A DNA stretch of 64,000 nucleotides, from NCBI RefSeq assembly GCF_003583365.1, contig NZ_QXED01000014.1, positions 62,001 through 126,000 of the forward strand, written 5' to 3'. Positions 25,825 to 33,894 of this stretch are shown here, piece after piece. Numbering within the stretch: the first letter of the stretch is position 1; each line of letters opens with the position of its first letter. The notes under the pieces were generated by a model. That model worked only from the letters and a program-made list of their open reading frames with translations, was not told the origin of the DNA and did no database searches. The stretch is from Fibrisoma montanum. Lineage in GTDB: Bacteria > Bacteroidota > Bacteroidia > Cytophagales > Spirosomataceae. A program made the position numbers and the translations under genes.

Positions 25825-26838
25825 ATGAAAAACAATCCGGCAACAATTAAGGACATTGCCCGCAAGCTCAATCTGTCCGTAACAACCATCTCGAAAGCCC
25901 TGCGGGGTATGCCGGACATCAGCGTACCGACGCGCCAGTTAATCGTGGAAACGGCCCGCCAGATGGATTACCAGCCGAATCCGATCGCGCAAAGTCTGGT
26001 TAAGAATCAGACGCACAACATCGGCGTCATCATCCCCAGTTTTACGATTCCGTTCTATGCGTCGGCCATCAGCGGGATTCAGCAGACGGCGGCCGAAGCG
26101 GGCTACAACATCATGGTTTGCCAATCGAACGAATCGGTGGCAACTGAAATCACGTATACGCAATTGCTGCTCAACAACCGGGTGGATGGGCTGATTGTCT
26201 CTCTTTCGCGCGAGACGACCAGCTTCGACCATTTTGCCCCGCTGATCCGGCGGTCGATCCCGTTGGTGTTTTTCAACCGGGTATCGGAGGAAATGCCGGT
26301 TTCTAAAGTTGTCGTCGATGATTACCAGGGGGCGTACCGGGCTGTGAGCTACCTGATTGAGCGGGGTTGCCGACGGATTGCCCATATCGCCGGACCAGAG
26401 AATTTGCTGTTAAGCCAACAGCGATTAAAGGGATATGTCGATGCCATGCGGGAGGCAGGCCTGTCGGTACCGGATGAGTACATACGTCACGGCGATCTGA
26501 CGATTGCCAATGGGGCCTTCATTACGAGTGAGTTACTGACGGACGTCAACCCGCCTGATGCCGTTTTTGCCGTGTGCGATTCGGCGGCTTTCGGCGCGTT
26601 GCAGGCCGCCAAAAGCCGGGAGCTAAACATCCCGTCGGACCTGGCCCTGGTTGGCTTTACGGATGAGCCCGTGGCAGCCATCGTTGAGCCGGCCCTAACG
26701 ACGGTGGCCCAGCCAATTTTTGACATTGGGCAAGTAGCGGCCAAGCTGTTCCTGGATCAGATACGGCTGGGTGAATCGTACACGCCTACAACACACGTAC
26801 TGGAAACCAGACTGGTTGTGCGGCAGTCAACACCCTGA
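25825..26838 (+). CDS. LacI-family transcriptional regulator
   Basis: A 337-residue sugar-responsive DNA-binding protein. The N-terminal helix-turn-helix and hinge (TIKDIARKLNLSVTTISKAL then YQPNPIAQSLV) is standard for the family; the C-terminal periplasmic-binding-like domain begins at about residue 60 (NIGVIIPSFTIPFYASAISG) and includes the usual AVFAVCDSAAFGAL and ALVGFTDEP stretches. ATG 25825 is chosen; the frame opens 17 codons earlier in AT-rich DNA. It is divergent from the SusC gene and convergent with GH16. Operators with a LacI-type CpG core at three places in the island make it the natural regulator of the cluster. Effector unknown. Confidence 0.92.
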   Translation: MKNNPATIKDIARKLNLSVTTISKALRGMPDISVPTRQLIVETARQMDYQPNPIAQSLVKNQTHNIGVIIPSFTIPFYASAISGIQQTAAEAGYNIMVCQSNESVATEITYTQLLLNNRVDGLIVSLSRETTSFDHFAPLIRRSIPLVFFNRVSEEMPVSKVVVDDYQGAYRAVSYLIERGCRRIAHIAGPENLLLSQQRLKGYVDAMREAGLSVPDEYIRHGDLTIANGAFITSELLTDVNPPDAVFAVCDSAAFGALQAAKSRELNIPSDLALVGFTDEPVAAIVEPALTTVAQPIFDIGQVAAKLFLDQIRLGESYTPTTHVLETRLVVRQSTP

Positions 26839-26883
26839 GTGTTCAGCAAGCCGGGGGTAGCTACCTCCGGCTTGCTGAACACT
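26838..26883. terminator. Bidirectional terminator between lacI-type and GH16 genes
   Basis: A perfect 17-bp stem (26838-26854 with 26867-26883) and a 12-nt loop. Its left arm starts on the last base of the regulator's TGA. It can end transcription of both convergent genes. Confidence 0.75.
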
Positions 26884-26892
26884 TAGCATACT

Positions 26893-28386
26893 CTATTCTT
26901 TCAGAATACGGCGAACCTGCTGGCGGCCCTGCCCATCGGTGATCTGTAACAGATACATACCCGTATGGGCTTTGTTCATCGTAATTGGAACAAGCTGCTC
27001 GCCATTTTCTGCTACCTGAACGGTCCGGCTGAAGTCGGCCCGACCAGCCATGTCCAGCATCTTTAGGTGATACGTTTCTCCGGGAGTGCCCTTTACCAAA
27101 ACCTGTACGCGCTCGGTAATGGGGTTAGGATAGACCTCCACCGAAAACGAAGGATCACGCCTACCTTCCTCGGCTATAAGCCGTGCTCCCGCTGGTTTGG
27201 TTACCTTTAAAAAATCGATGTCGGGCCCGACGTTATTAAGGGCTGTCAGCCGAACCGTATTGGAGCCGCTGTTGAGCGCTACATTGCTGACGGTTACGGT
27301 TGCCCACGTACCCCAGCTGGTGGTTCCATTGAAAGCGAGCGAGGAGTTCACGGTTATGCCGTTTACCTGTAACTGCAGCGGCCGGTTAGCCCCCGAGCCG
27401 TTGGTATACCGGAACTCCAGCGTGTGAGTCCCGGCCGTTGACGCATTTACCGTCCACTGGGTGTACACCCCCGATCCAAAGCTGCCAGGGTAATCAACAT
27501 ACGCACTGTTGGAGGCCCCTGTCCAACCTGAAGCTGTCTGCACACCACCGGCTTTGGTCGCGTTTTCAGCTTCATAGGTGGTGCTGGTTCCCCCCGTACT
27601 GGCTGATTTTTGATACACTCTTACCCAGTCTACCTCCATGTACCGGGGCAGATTAACACAACTTAAGGTTCCGCCGGTCCAGGGTTGGTTGGCAGCATGG
27701 ACGTTCAGCATCATGTAAATACCATCGCTTACGGCATTCCACTGGTTTAAAAATGCATCTGCATCGGGCCGGGCGTAGGTACGCCGAACCTGTCCGTCTA
27801 CGTACCATTTGATGTAGTTAGGATCCCATTCGCAACCAAAGGTGTGAAACGCCGTCGACAAATCACCGCCATTCCAGGCTTGTCCGCTTTGCTGGTGCGT
27901 AGCTGAGCTGCTTCCCCAGTGTACGGTAAACTGAGCACTCTGGTTAGAGCCAAATATCTCCATGATATCCAGTTCGGGGGGCCACTGATCGTTGTTGAAC
28001 TTTGCCCAAAAAGCCGGTAACAGTCCGGCTGCAGCGGCCGGTACCTTAATCCGGGCTTCCCAATAGCCGTACTTCTGGATGAATTTGTTACGCGAGTTGA
28101 TGGCTCCTGATTTATAGCCGTTGTCGCATTCCATTTCAATTTTTAACGTACCGTTTGAAACCACCACATTTTCAGGCCGCGTTGTTTCATTAAAGGCCCC
28201 ACTGACCGGCCCCCAGCCAAATCCCTGGCTCCATTTGGTCTGATCGAGGGACGTACCATTAAAGTTGTCTTCAAACTTCAGCGTCCAGGTTGCTCCCGAG
28301 GGTGGCTGCGCCCAGCTTAGCGTAGGTAGTGTCAGAATACTCAGGAAGAGAGAAAGCCATTGCCAAATACGTAGTGATTTTAACAT
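26893..28386 (-). CDS. Secreted GH16 beta-glucanase with CBM6 and type IX sorting domain
   Basis: A 497-residue secreted endo-beta-glucanase. Signal peptide 1-26 (LPTLSWAQ). The GH16 domain (about 33-262) has the catalytic motif ELDIMEIF with Glu138 as nucleophile and Glu143 as acid/base. A CBM6-like module follows (about 273-403, YEAENATKAGG then FRYTNGSGANRPLQLQVNG), and then a type IX secretion C-terminal sorting domain (about 420-497, with EVYPNPITERVQVLV and GMYLLQITDG). GH16 members with this motif mostly cut beta-1,3 or mixed-linkage glucans. The gene is under a probable LacI operator 186 bp upstream. Its CBM resembles that of the GH74-type protein. Confidence 0.92.
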   Translation of the reverse strand: MLKSLRIWQWLSLFLSILTLPTLSWAQPPSGATWTLKFEDNFNGTSLDQTKWSQGFGWGPVSGAFNETTRPENVVVSNGTLKIEMECDNGYKSGAINSRNKFIQKYGYWEARIKVPAAAAGLLPAFWAKFNNDQWPPELDIMEIFGSNQSAQFTVHWGSSSATHQQSGQAWNGGDLSTAFHTFGCEWDPNYIKWYVDGQVRRTYARPDADAFLNQWNAVSDGIYMMLNVHAANQPWTGGTLSCVNLPRYMEVDWVRVYQKSASTGGTSTTYEAENATKAGGVQTASGWTGASNSAYVDYPGSFGSGVYTQWTVNASTAGTHTLEFRYTNGSGANRPLQLQVNGITVNSSLAFNGTTSWGTWATVTVSNVALNSGSNTVRLTALNNVGPDIDFLKVTKPAGARLIAEEGRRDPSFSVEVYPNPITERVQVLVKGTPGETYHLKMLDMAGRADFSRTVQVAENGEQLVPITMNKAHTGMYLLQITDGQGRQQVRRILKE

Positions 28387-28571
28387 AAAAAATCAGAGTT
28401 AAGGGTGAAATGAAAAAAGATTACATACATAAATAATACAATCCAACGACTAGTGACAAGGGTGGAATCAAGAAGACGAAGTTGGGGTATGGATGTAGCA
28501 GATGAATGGAAGTTATAACAGCTCAACAGCAATTATCAAGAAAAATATAAACTATTTATCAAAAAATTTTA

Positions 28572-28597
28572 CTTTAACGTTACCTAAAACGTTAAAG
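28572..28597. promoter_or_regulatory. LacI-type operator pair upstream of GH16
   Basis: CTTTAACGTT (28572-28581), spacer ACCTAA, AACGTTAAAG (28588-28597). Outer arms are identical to the susC site; only the 6-bp spacer differs. Centre is about 200 bp upstream of the GH16 start. Confidence 0.7.
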
Positions 28598-28912
28598 CTG
28601 TAAAGGGTATAACAAAGAAGTGAGTCGTTGAACTACTCTTTTGTTACAACTTACTTATTAACCGTCATCAAAATCTGAGAAGTCAATTCTAAGAATAAGT
28701 CAATACTTTGCTAACGCTTTCCTGTTAATTCCCGGTTGATAAAACCAAAAAGCCTCACACTACCGACCAAGGCCTGCGCAATTCCATACAACCTTAAAAA
28801 AAGTCAATTTGCAGCCATCGCTTACTAACTAGACAAGCACAGATCCCTTACAGGTGTTTAGTCGCCTTCGCTGCGCCGGATACAAACCAATTAAGGATTT
28901 TTTTGTGGTTCA

Positions 28913-28926
28913 CTTTAACGTTAAAG
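28913..28926. promoter_or_regulatory. LacI-type operator upstream of the GH30-like gene
   Basis: CTTTAACGTTAAAG, a perfect 14-bp palindrome with a central CpG, the classic LacI-family operator form. It lies 149 bp before the GH30-like ATG and joins the two half-designs seen at the other sites. Confidence 0.7.
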
Positions 28927-29075
28927 AACCTATGCTGACCAGTTAACCCAATTTTTTTAGGAATAGCTGTACTAAAAAGTGTTGCCTCTTTCTGTAACTT
29001 CTCCTTCGAAACGGGTCAAGTTTGAATTTGCAGAATCGTTTCAAAGCCCAAAGCTCTTTTAATAATACAATTCAT

Positions 29076-30584
29076 ATGTACCAAAGGACTACCTGTATTA
29101 ACCTCCTCATTACCGTCGTCACGCTGTTATCGGCTCGTACCGCAGTAACGGCTCAGGCCGACAACTTCACGGCGGTTCAGGCCGAGGTTGACTTTTCGAA
29201 AAAAATAAGACCCTGGGATGGGTTTGGATTCAACTATGTCGAAACCGCTCAAACTATAAACTACGGCAGGGATAAGCAGGAATACGGGGGTTTTAGTTTG
29301 CTAAAAGAGGCTGATCGGCAGCGTATTCTACAACTGGTGTTTGGTGAGGATGGGCTGAAAGTAGGGCTGCTGAAGATGTTCTACGATCCTCACCACCAGC
29401 AGGCGGCCAACGGCGCGTTTGACCACGAAAGCTCCACCCAATGGATTCGGCAGTTTGCCCGCGAGGGGCTAAAAATTACCCGACAGCGCGGGGCAGATCT
29501 GCAAATCATCACGACGCTGTACGGCCCGCCCCCATTCGTCACCAAGCAGAAAACCATGCGTGGCCGCGACCTTGACCCGGCCATGAAAAGTGCCTTGTCG
29601 CAATATCTGGTGGATTGGGCAACGTACTTGAAAGAGAAAGAAAAGCTGCCGGTCCGTTACATCTCCCTGCACAACGAAGGCGAAGACTGGTTCCGGTGGG
29701 ACCCGGTAGACGAGACGGGTAACATAGGCCACGGCCATGATTATAATATGTTCTGGTCGCCTGCTTTGGTGGCCGAGTTCATCAAACGCGTACGAACGGA
29801 CCTCGACAAAGCCGGCCTGAAAGACGTCGGCGTTACGCCCGGCGAAAATACGAACTGGTACCGCTGGAGCCACTGGGGCTACGCAAACGCCATTGCCGAT
29901 GACCCGCAGGCACTCCAAAATTTGGGACTGATTACGTCGCATGGCTTCTATGTCGGCAGTTACGGTCGCTGGTTTGGCGAGCACACTAGTTTCGGTACTG
30001 ATCTGTTACGCGAGAAACGACCGGAACTGCATGCCTGGGTAACGTCCACCAGCTGGAGCGGCATGGATACGAAAAACGTGAAGGAGTTTCACGGCAACAT
30101 CTATACCGCCAAAGTCAACGGAATCATTCCCTGGGCGGGTATTCAGCGGCCGGTTCAGTGGGTAGGTGGCGACCCGAATCCGGGCTCGGCGTTTACTGTG
30201 CGCGAAGACGGTACGTACGAAATCCGGCGGGGTTATTACTTCTACAAGCAGTTAACCCGCGCCGGTCAGCCGGGCATGGCCGTGGCCCGCACGTCGTCAA
30301 TGGATTCAGAGATGCCCATCATCGCCTTTGCCGGCAATGGGACTGCGAATAAAGATGCGTTCGTGGTCACCAACATGTCGGCGTTTAACCGGCGGATTGT
30401 CATTGCCCTAAAAGGCACCGGAGCAAAAACGTTTACGGGTTTCCGTACGACCGAAAAAGCCGACCGCTATCAAAACATTGCCGAGGAGACATACAAAGCC
30501 ATCGGAAACGTATCAGTTAACGCGGAAGGTAATCTGGTATACGAAGCGCCGGCGGGGTCAGTGACCACTTTCTTTGCCAACTGA
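29076..30584 (+). CDS. Exported GH30-like glycoside hydrolase family protein
   Basis: A 502-residue exported protein of clan GH-A, closest by eye to GH30 O-glycosyl hydrolases. Signal peptide about 1-27 (VVTLLSARTAVTAQ); (beta/alpha)8 barrel about 35-390, beginning RPWDGFGFNYVE as GH30 does; a beta side domain at the C-terminus. The acid/base Glu201 is present in SLHNEGEDW. At the expected nucleophile position the protein reads WVTSTSW, with Ser324 where Glu is usual, so catalysis is in doubt. ATG 29076 is preferred to an upstream TTG. It lies in the island behind its own operator, 9 bp before the GntP gene, so it is the first gene of an operon. Confidence 0.75.
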   Translation: MYQRTTCINLLITVVTLLSARTAVTAQADNFTAVQAEVDFSKKIRPWDGFGFNYVETAQTINYGRDKQEYGGFSLLKEADRQRILQLVFGEDGLKVGLLKMFYDPHHQQAANGAFDHESSTQWIRQFAREGLKITRQRGADLQIITTLYGPPPFVTKQKTMRGRDLDPAMKSALSQYLVDWATYLKEKEKLPVRYISLHNEGEDWFRWDPVDETGNIGHGHDYNMFWSPALVAEFIKRVRTDLDKAGLKDVGVTPGENTNWYRWSHWGYANAIADDPQALQNLGLITSHGFYVGSYGRWFGEHTSFGTDLLREKRPELHAWVTSTSWSGMDTKNVKEFHGNIYTAKVNGIIPWAGIQRPVQWVGGDPNPGSAFTVREDGTYEIRRGYYFYKQLTRAGQPGMAVARTSSMDSEMPIIAFAGNGTANKDAFVVTNMSAFNRRIVIALKGTGAKTFTGFRTTEKADRYQNIAEETYKAIGNVSVNAEGNLVYEAPAGSVTTFFAN

Positions 30585-30593
30585 CGGACAGGT

Positions 30594-31916
30594 ATGGCAG
30601 CACTTCTCATTGTTACCGGGGGGATAGTCGGGTTGCTGTTCCTGATGGTATTTCTTCGGCTTAACGCTTTTCTGGCGCTCATTATCACCTCCTTGATGGT
30701 AGGCGTAGCTGAGGGCATGGCACCCGTGGATGCGTTGAAGTCGGTGCAGAGTGGCGTAGGCAGTACGTTGAGTAGCATTGCCCTGATCCTGGCCTTCGGT
30801 GCCATGTTGGGTAAGATCGTTGAAGACAGTGGGGCCGCCCAGCGCATTACGTTTGGGTTGATTGGCCTTTTTGGCCAGAAACGATTGCAGGGGGCACTAC
30901 TGCTTACGGGGTTTGTTGTCGGCTTGCCGATGATCTACAATGCCGGCTTTCTGGTGCTGATTCCGCTGGTCTACACGCTGGCATCGGCTACCCGACTGCC
31001 TTTGCTGTACGTCGGTATTCCCATGTCGGCCTCCTTGTCGGTGGCGCACGGCCTGTTACCACCCCATCCGGCCCCAACGTCCGTAGCCGCGCTATACCAC
31101 GCTGACGTGAACCTGACATTGGTGTACGGCATTGTGTTGGCCATACCAGCCATCGGCTTGTCGGGCTTATGGTTCTCGCGCTTGTTTAAGCACTCAACGG
31201 CCGAAATTCCATCCCGGTTTTTTACCTACCAACCAAAACCGGACGCCGAATTACCACCAATTGGCGTGAGTCTGCTTTGTACGCTGCTACCGGTTTTTCT
31301 GATGATCGTATCGGCTATACTGGACTTACTGCTGACCAAAGACTCACCCTTGACGCAAGCCGCTCATTTTCTGGGCGACCCGACCATTGCCCTCGGGCTG
31401 GCGGTGTTGTTGAGCTGCTGGCTTCTGGGTACCCGCCGGGGCCGCACGATGGCCGAGATGATGGATCTGGCCGGCACGGGCGTTAGCAGCGTGGCTATGG
31501 TGCTCTTGATCATTGCCGGGGGCGGAGCGTTCAAGCAGGTACTTCTGGACAGTGGCGTCGGAGAAACCATCAAACAGGTAAGCGCTGGCCTTTCGCTGTC
31601 CCCGTTGCTGCTGGCCTGGTCGGTAGCGGCTCTGCTGCGGTTGGCGTTAGGCTCGGCTACGGTAGCGGCCATCACCTCGGCAGGGATTGTGCTGCCGGTT
31701 TTAGGAGCAGCACCGTCGGTGAAGCCGGAATTGCTTGTGCTCGCGTCGGGAGCCGGTAGCCTCATGTTCTCGCACGTCAACGACATTGGGTTCTGGATGT
31801 TCAAGGAGTATTTCAACCTGAACCTCCGGCAAACGTTTTTCTCCTGGACGGTTATGGAGACGATTGTAGCGGTAGTCGGATTATTGGGAAGCATCGGATT
31901 GAGCTATGTGGTATAA
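30594..31916 (+). CDS. GntP-family sugar-acid permease
   Basis: A 440-residue inner-membrane carrier with about 12-14 hydrophobic segments. GntP members co-transport gluconate or related sugar acids with protons. Landmarks are FGAMLGKIVEDSGAAQRI, the conserved PMIYNAGFLVLIPLVYTLA, GLLPPHPAPTSVA and, near the end, GAGSLMFSHVNDIGFWM, all hallmarks of the family. It starts 9 bp after the GH30-like gene and overlaps the next gene by 11 bp, so it is in the same operon. A sugar-acid substrate is likely; which one is unknown. Confidence 0.92.
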   Translation: MAALLIVTGGIVGLLFLMVFLRLNAFLALIITSLMVGVAEGMAPVDALKSVQSGVGSTLSSIALILAFGAMLGKIVEDSGAAQRITFGLIGLFGQKRLQGALLLTGFVVGLPMIYNAGFLVLIPLVYTLASATRLPLLYVGIPMSASLSVAHGLLPPHPAPTSVAALYHADVNLTLVYGIVLAIPAIGLSGLWFSRLFKHSTAEIPSRFFTYQPKPDAELPPIGVSLLCTLLPVFLMIVSAILDLLLTKDSPLTQAAHFLGDPTIALGLAVLLSCWLLGTRRGRTMAEMMDLAGTGVSSVAMVLLIIAGGGAFKQVLLDSGVGETIKQVSAGLSLSPLLLAWSVAALLRLALGSATVAAITSAGIVLPVLGAAPSVKPELLVLASGAGSLMFSHVNDIGFWMFKEYFNLNLRQTFFSWTVMETIVAVVGLLGSIGLSYVV

Positions 31917-32871
31917 AGCCTTTCTTCTTGGCATTCTGATGATGTCGTTGAAACCCGCTAAGCTGTTGAAACCGAAGGAGGTGTACCAGGTGCTGTACAT
32001 TAATTCGTACCATGCCGGCTACGGCTCCAGCGATTCAGTGATGGCTGGTATCCGTCAGACGCTGGCTGCGTCGGATAATGTAGCACTGAACGTATGCTTC
32101 ATGGATACCAAGCGGCACCCTGACCTAGCAACGGCGAAAGCCCAGGCGATCAAGCAACAGATTGACTATCTAAAACCTGACCTTGTGATTGCGTCAGACG
32201 ATGATGCTGTCCGCGAAGTCGTCGTGCCGTATCTGAAAAACAGCAGTATACCGGTTGTTTTCTGTGGAGTAAACTGGTCGGCCAAGGCTTATGGATTACC
32301 CGTCGCCAACGTAACGGGTATGCTAGAAGTGGTACCGATTCGCGAAACACTGGAGACCATGAAACGCTGCTATCCGCAGGCCCGGAAGCTGGTGATTTTG
32401 TCCGAAAACAGTCCCGCCGAGCAAAAGAATACACAGGTGCTGGACACCCTGTACCGTGCTCTTGGGTTTAGTCCCGAGTATGCACTCGTTGATGATTTCA
32501 ACGCCTGGAAGCAGGCCTTCCGAGACGTTAACCAGACGGCCGATCTGATCTACCTGTCAACGAACGGCAGCATCCGGGGCTGGCAGAACGAGGAAGTCAG
32601 GGCGTTCGTCGCCCAGACGATTCGTCGGCCGGTAATTACCTGCGACGACTTTATGATGCCTTATGCGGTGTACGGACAAACGAAGGTGGCCCGCGAACAG
32701 GGCGAATGGGCCGCTCGTACCGCCTTAAAAATTCTACAGGGTGCTAAACCGGCCAGCTTTCCGCTGACGCGCAATCTTCAGTCGGTTTGCTGGTTTAACC
32801 CGACTCTGGCCGAGCGCATACAGTTCAAACCGGATACCAAACAGTTACAATCTTGTCGAAAATTATTATGA
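31906..32871 (+). CDS. ABC-type substrate-binding protein, orphan
   Basis: A 321-residue protein with the bilobed fold of the ABC substrate-binding family that includes TrpX-like proteins. It begins VLYINSYHAGYGSSDSVMAG and has PDLVIASDDDAV, SIPVVFCGVNWS and ARKLVILSENSPAEQKNT in the expected order. The N-terminus (MWYKAFLLGILMMSL) is hydrophobic but has no clear signal cleavage site. No ABC permease or ATPase lies beside it. It overlaps the permease gene by 11 bp and the amidohydrolase start by 4 bp. It may feed a sensor or the GntP system; that is inference. Confidence 0.75.
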   Translation: MWYKAFLLGILMMSLKPAKLLKPKEVYQVLYINSYHAGYGSSDSVMAGIRQTLAASDNVALNVCFMDTKRHPDLATAKAQAIKQQIDYLKPDLVIASDDDAVREVVVPYLKNSSIPVVFCGVNWSAKAYGLPVANVTGMLEVVPIRETLETMKRCYPQARKLVILSENSPAEQKNTQVLDTLYRALGFSPEYALVDDFNAWKQAFRDVNQTADLIYLSTNGSIRGWQNEEVRAFVAQTIRRPVITCDDFMMPYAVYGQTKVAREQGEWAARTALKILQGAKPASFPLTRNLQSVCWFNPTLAERIQFKPDTKQLQSCRKLL

Positions 32872-33677
32872 TCATTGACGGAGACACCCACATCTCGCCC
32901 CTCCCGACGGGCGGCAACAGCATTACAATCGATGAACTTCTCCGGCGTATGGACCGGGCGGGCGTCGACAAAGCTATTACCTGGATTCAGCCTCCCTACT
33001 GGCGGTTAACTGAAGACTCGAACCGCTACGTGTACCAGGCCACCAAGGATCACCCCGACCGGATCCTGGGCTTTGGGTGGGCCGACCCCAACTGTGGTGT
33101 ACAGTACGCATTAGATGAGACCAGGCGGTGCATTGAGGAATATGGCTTCTACGGCGTCAAGATGAATGGTGCGCAAAACGACTTCTTCATTGACGACCCA
33201 AAGCTGGCCATGCCCGTGATCGAATACATGGCCACGACGGGCAAAATGATGGCTTTCCACATCGGCGGAGATTCGCCTGAGCATACGCACCCATTCCGAC
33301 TGGCTAAGATCGCCCGTTTGTTTCCCGCTATGCAGATTTTCAATGTGCACATGGGGGGCGCTCACTTCCACGACTTCGGCAATGCCTGCATTGAACTTAC
33401 GCAGGAGTGTCCGAACGTAACCATCATTGGCAGTGTAATTCGGTGCCAGCCCTTGTTGAAAGCTGTAAAAACCCTGGGGGCTAACCGGGTATGCTATGGC
33501 AGCGATACGCCGTTCGAACTCATGCACGTTGAAGTGGCCAAATACAACGCTTTGCTCGATGGGGAGGTGACTGAGGACGAAAAAGCGCTGATTATGGGCG
33601 AAAATATCGCCCGCCTGTTCGGATTGACCCCCTTGCCGACGACCGTAAGCGCCGACGTGCAAACCGTTATCGCGTAA
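32868..33677 (+). CDS. Amidohydrolase-family metal-dependent hydrolase
   Basis: A 269-residue TIM-barrel enzyme of the amidohydrolase-2 type. It begins IDGDTHISPL, where the usual strand-1 HxH is only DTH here, then has FHIGGDSPEHTH, FNVHMGGAHFHDF and the terminal metal Asp in VCYGSDTPFE. Relatives act on lactones, decarboxylate aromatic acids or hydrolyse related bonds. ATG 32868 overlaps the stop of the preceding gene (ATGA), the sign of translational coupling; a TTG at 32853 is the alternative. With the GntP permease it suggests import and ring-opening of a sugar lactone or acid, which is inference. Confidence 0.78.
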   Translation: MIIDGDTHISPLPTGGNSITIDELLRRMDRAGVDKAITWIQPPYWRLTEDSNRYVYQATKDHPDRILGFGWADPNCGVQYALDETRRCIEEYGFYGVKMNGAQNDFFIDDPKLAMPVIEYMATTGKMMAFHIGGDSPEHTHPFRLAKIARLFPAMQIFNVHMGGAHFHDFGNACIELTQECPNVTIIGSVIRCQPLLKAVKTLGANRVCYGSDTPFELMHVEVAKYNALLDGEVTEDEKALIMGENIARLFGLTPLPTTVSADVQTVIA

Positions 33678-33698
33678 CCAGTCTCTTGCCATAAACGC

Positions 33699-33727
33699 AA
33701 GCCGGTGAACCACCGATTCACTGGCTT
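33699..33727 (+). terminator. Probable terminator of the GH30-to-amidohydrolase operon
   Basis: AAGCCGGTGAA and TTCACTGGCTT form an 11-bp stem with one mismatch and a 7-nt loop, 22 bp after the amidohydrolase stop. The T-tract is weak (TTGTT). Confidence 0.5.
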
Positions 33728-33894
33728 GTTGTCCCCGCCGATGCCGCAACCGGCGATGGAAGTACATACTGAATAATTCCTTCTTCGGTCGCCTAACGTT
33801 CATGTATAACTAGCTCATAAATCACCCTTGCTTACTGCTTAGCGGAAAACGGTCGTTTTCCTGCTTGCCAGCCAACACCCTAAACTTTTAGATT

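Larger units (their letters stand above)
28387..29075. other. Divergent control region between GH16 and GH30-like genes
   Basis: These 689 AT-rich bp have no gene I can support. They hold two LacI-type operators (28572-28597 and 28913-28926), one nearer each of the divergent genes. The rest shows poly-A/T runs and no repeat of note. Confidence 0.6.
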
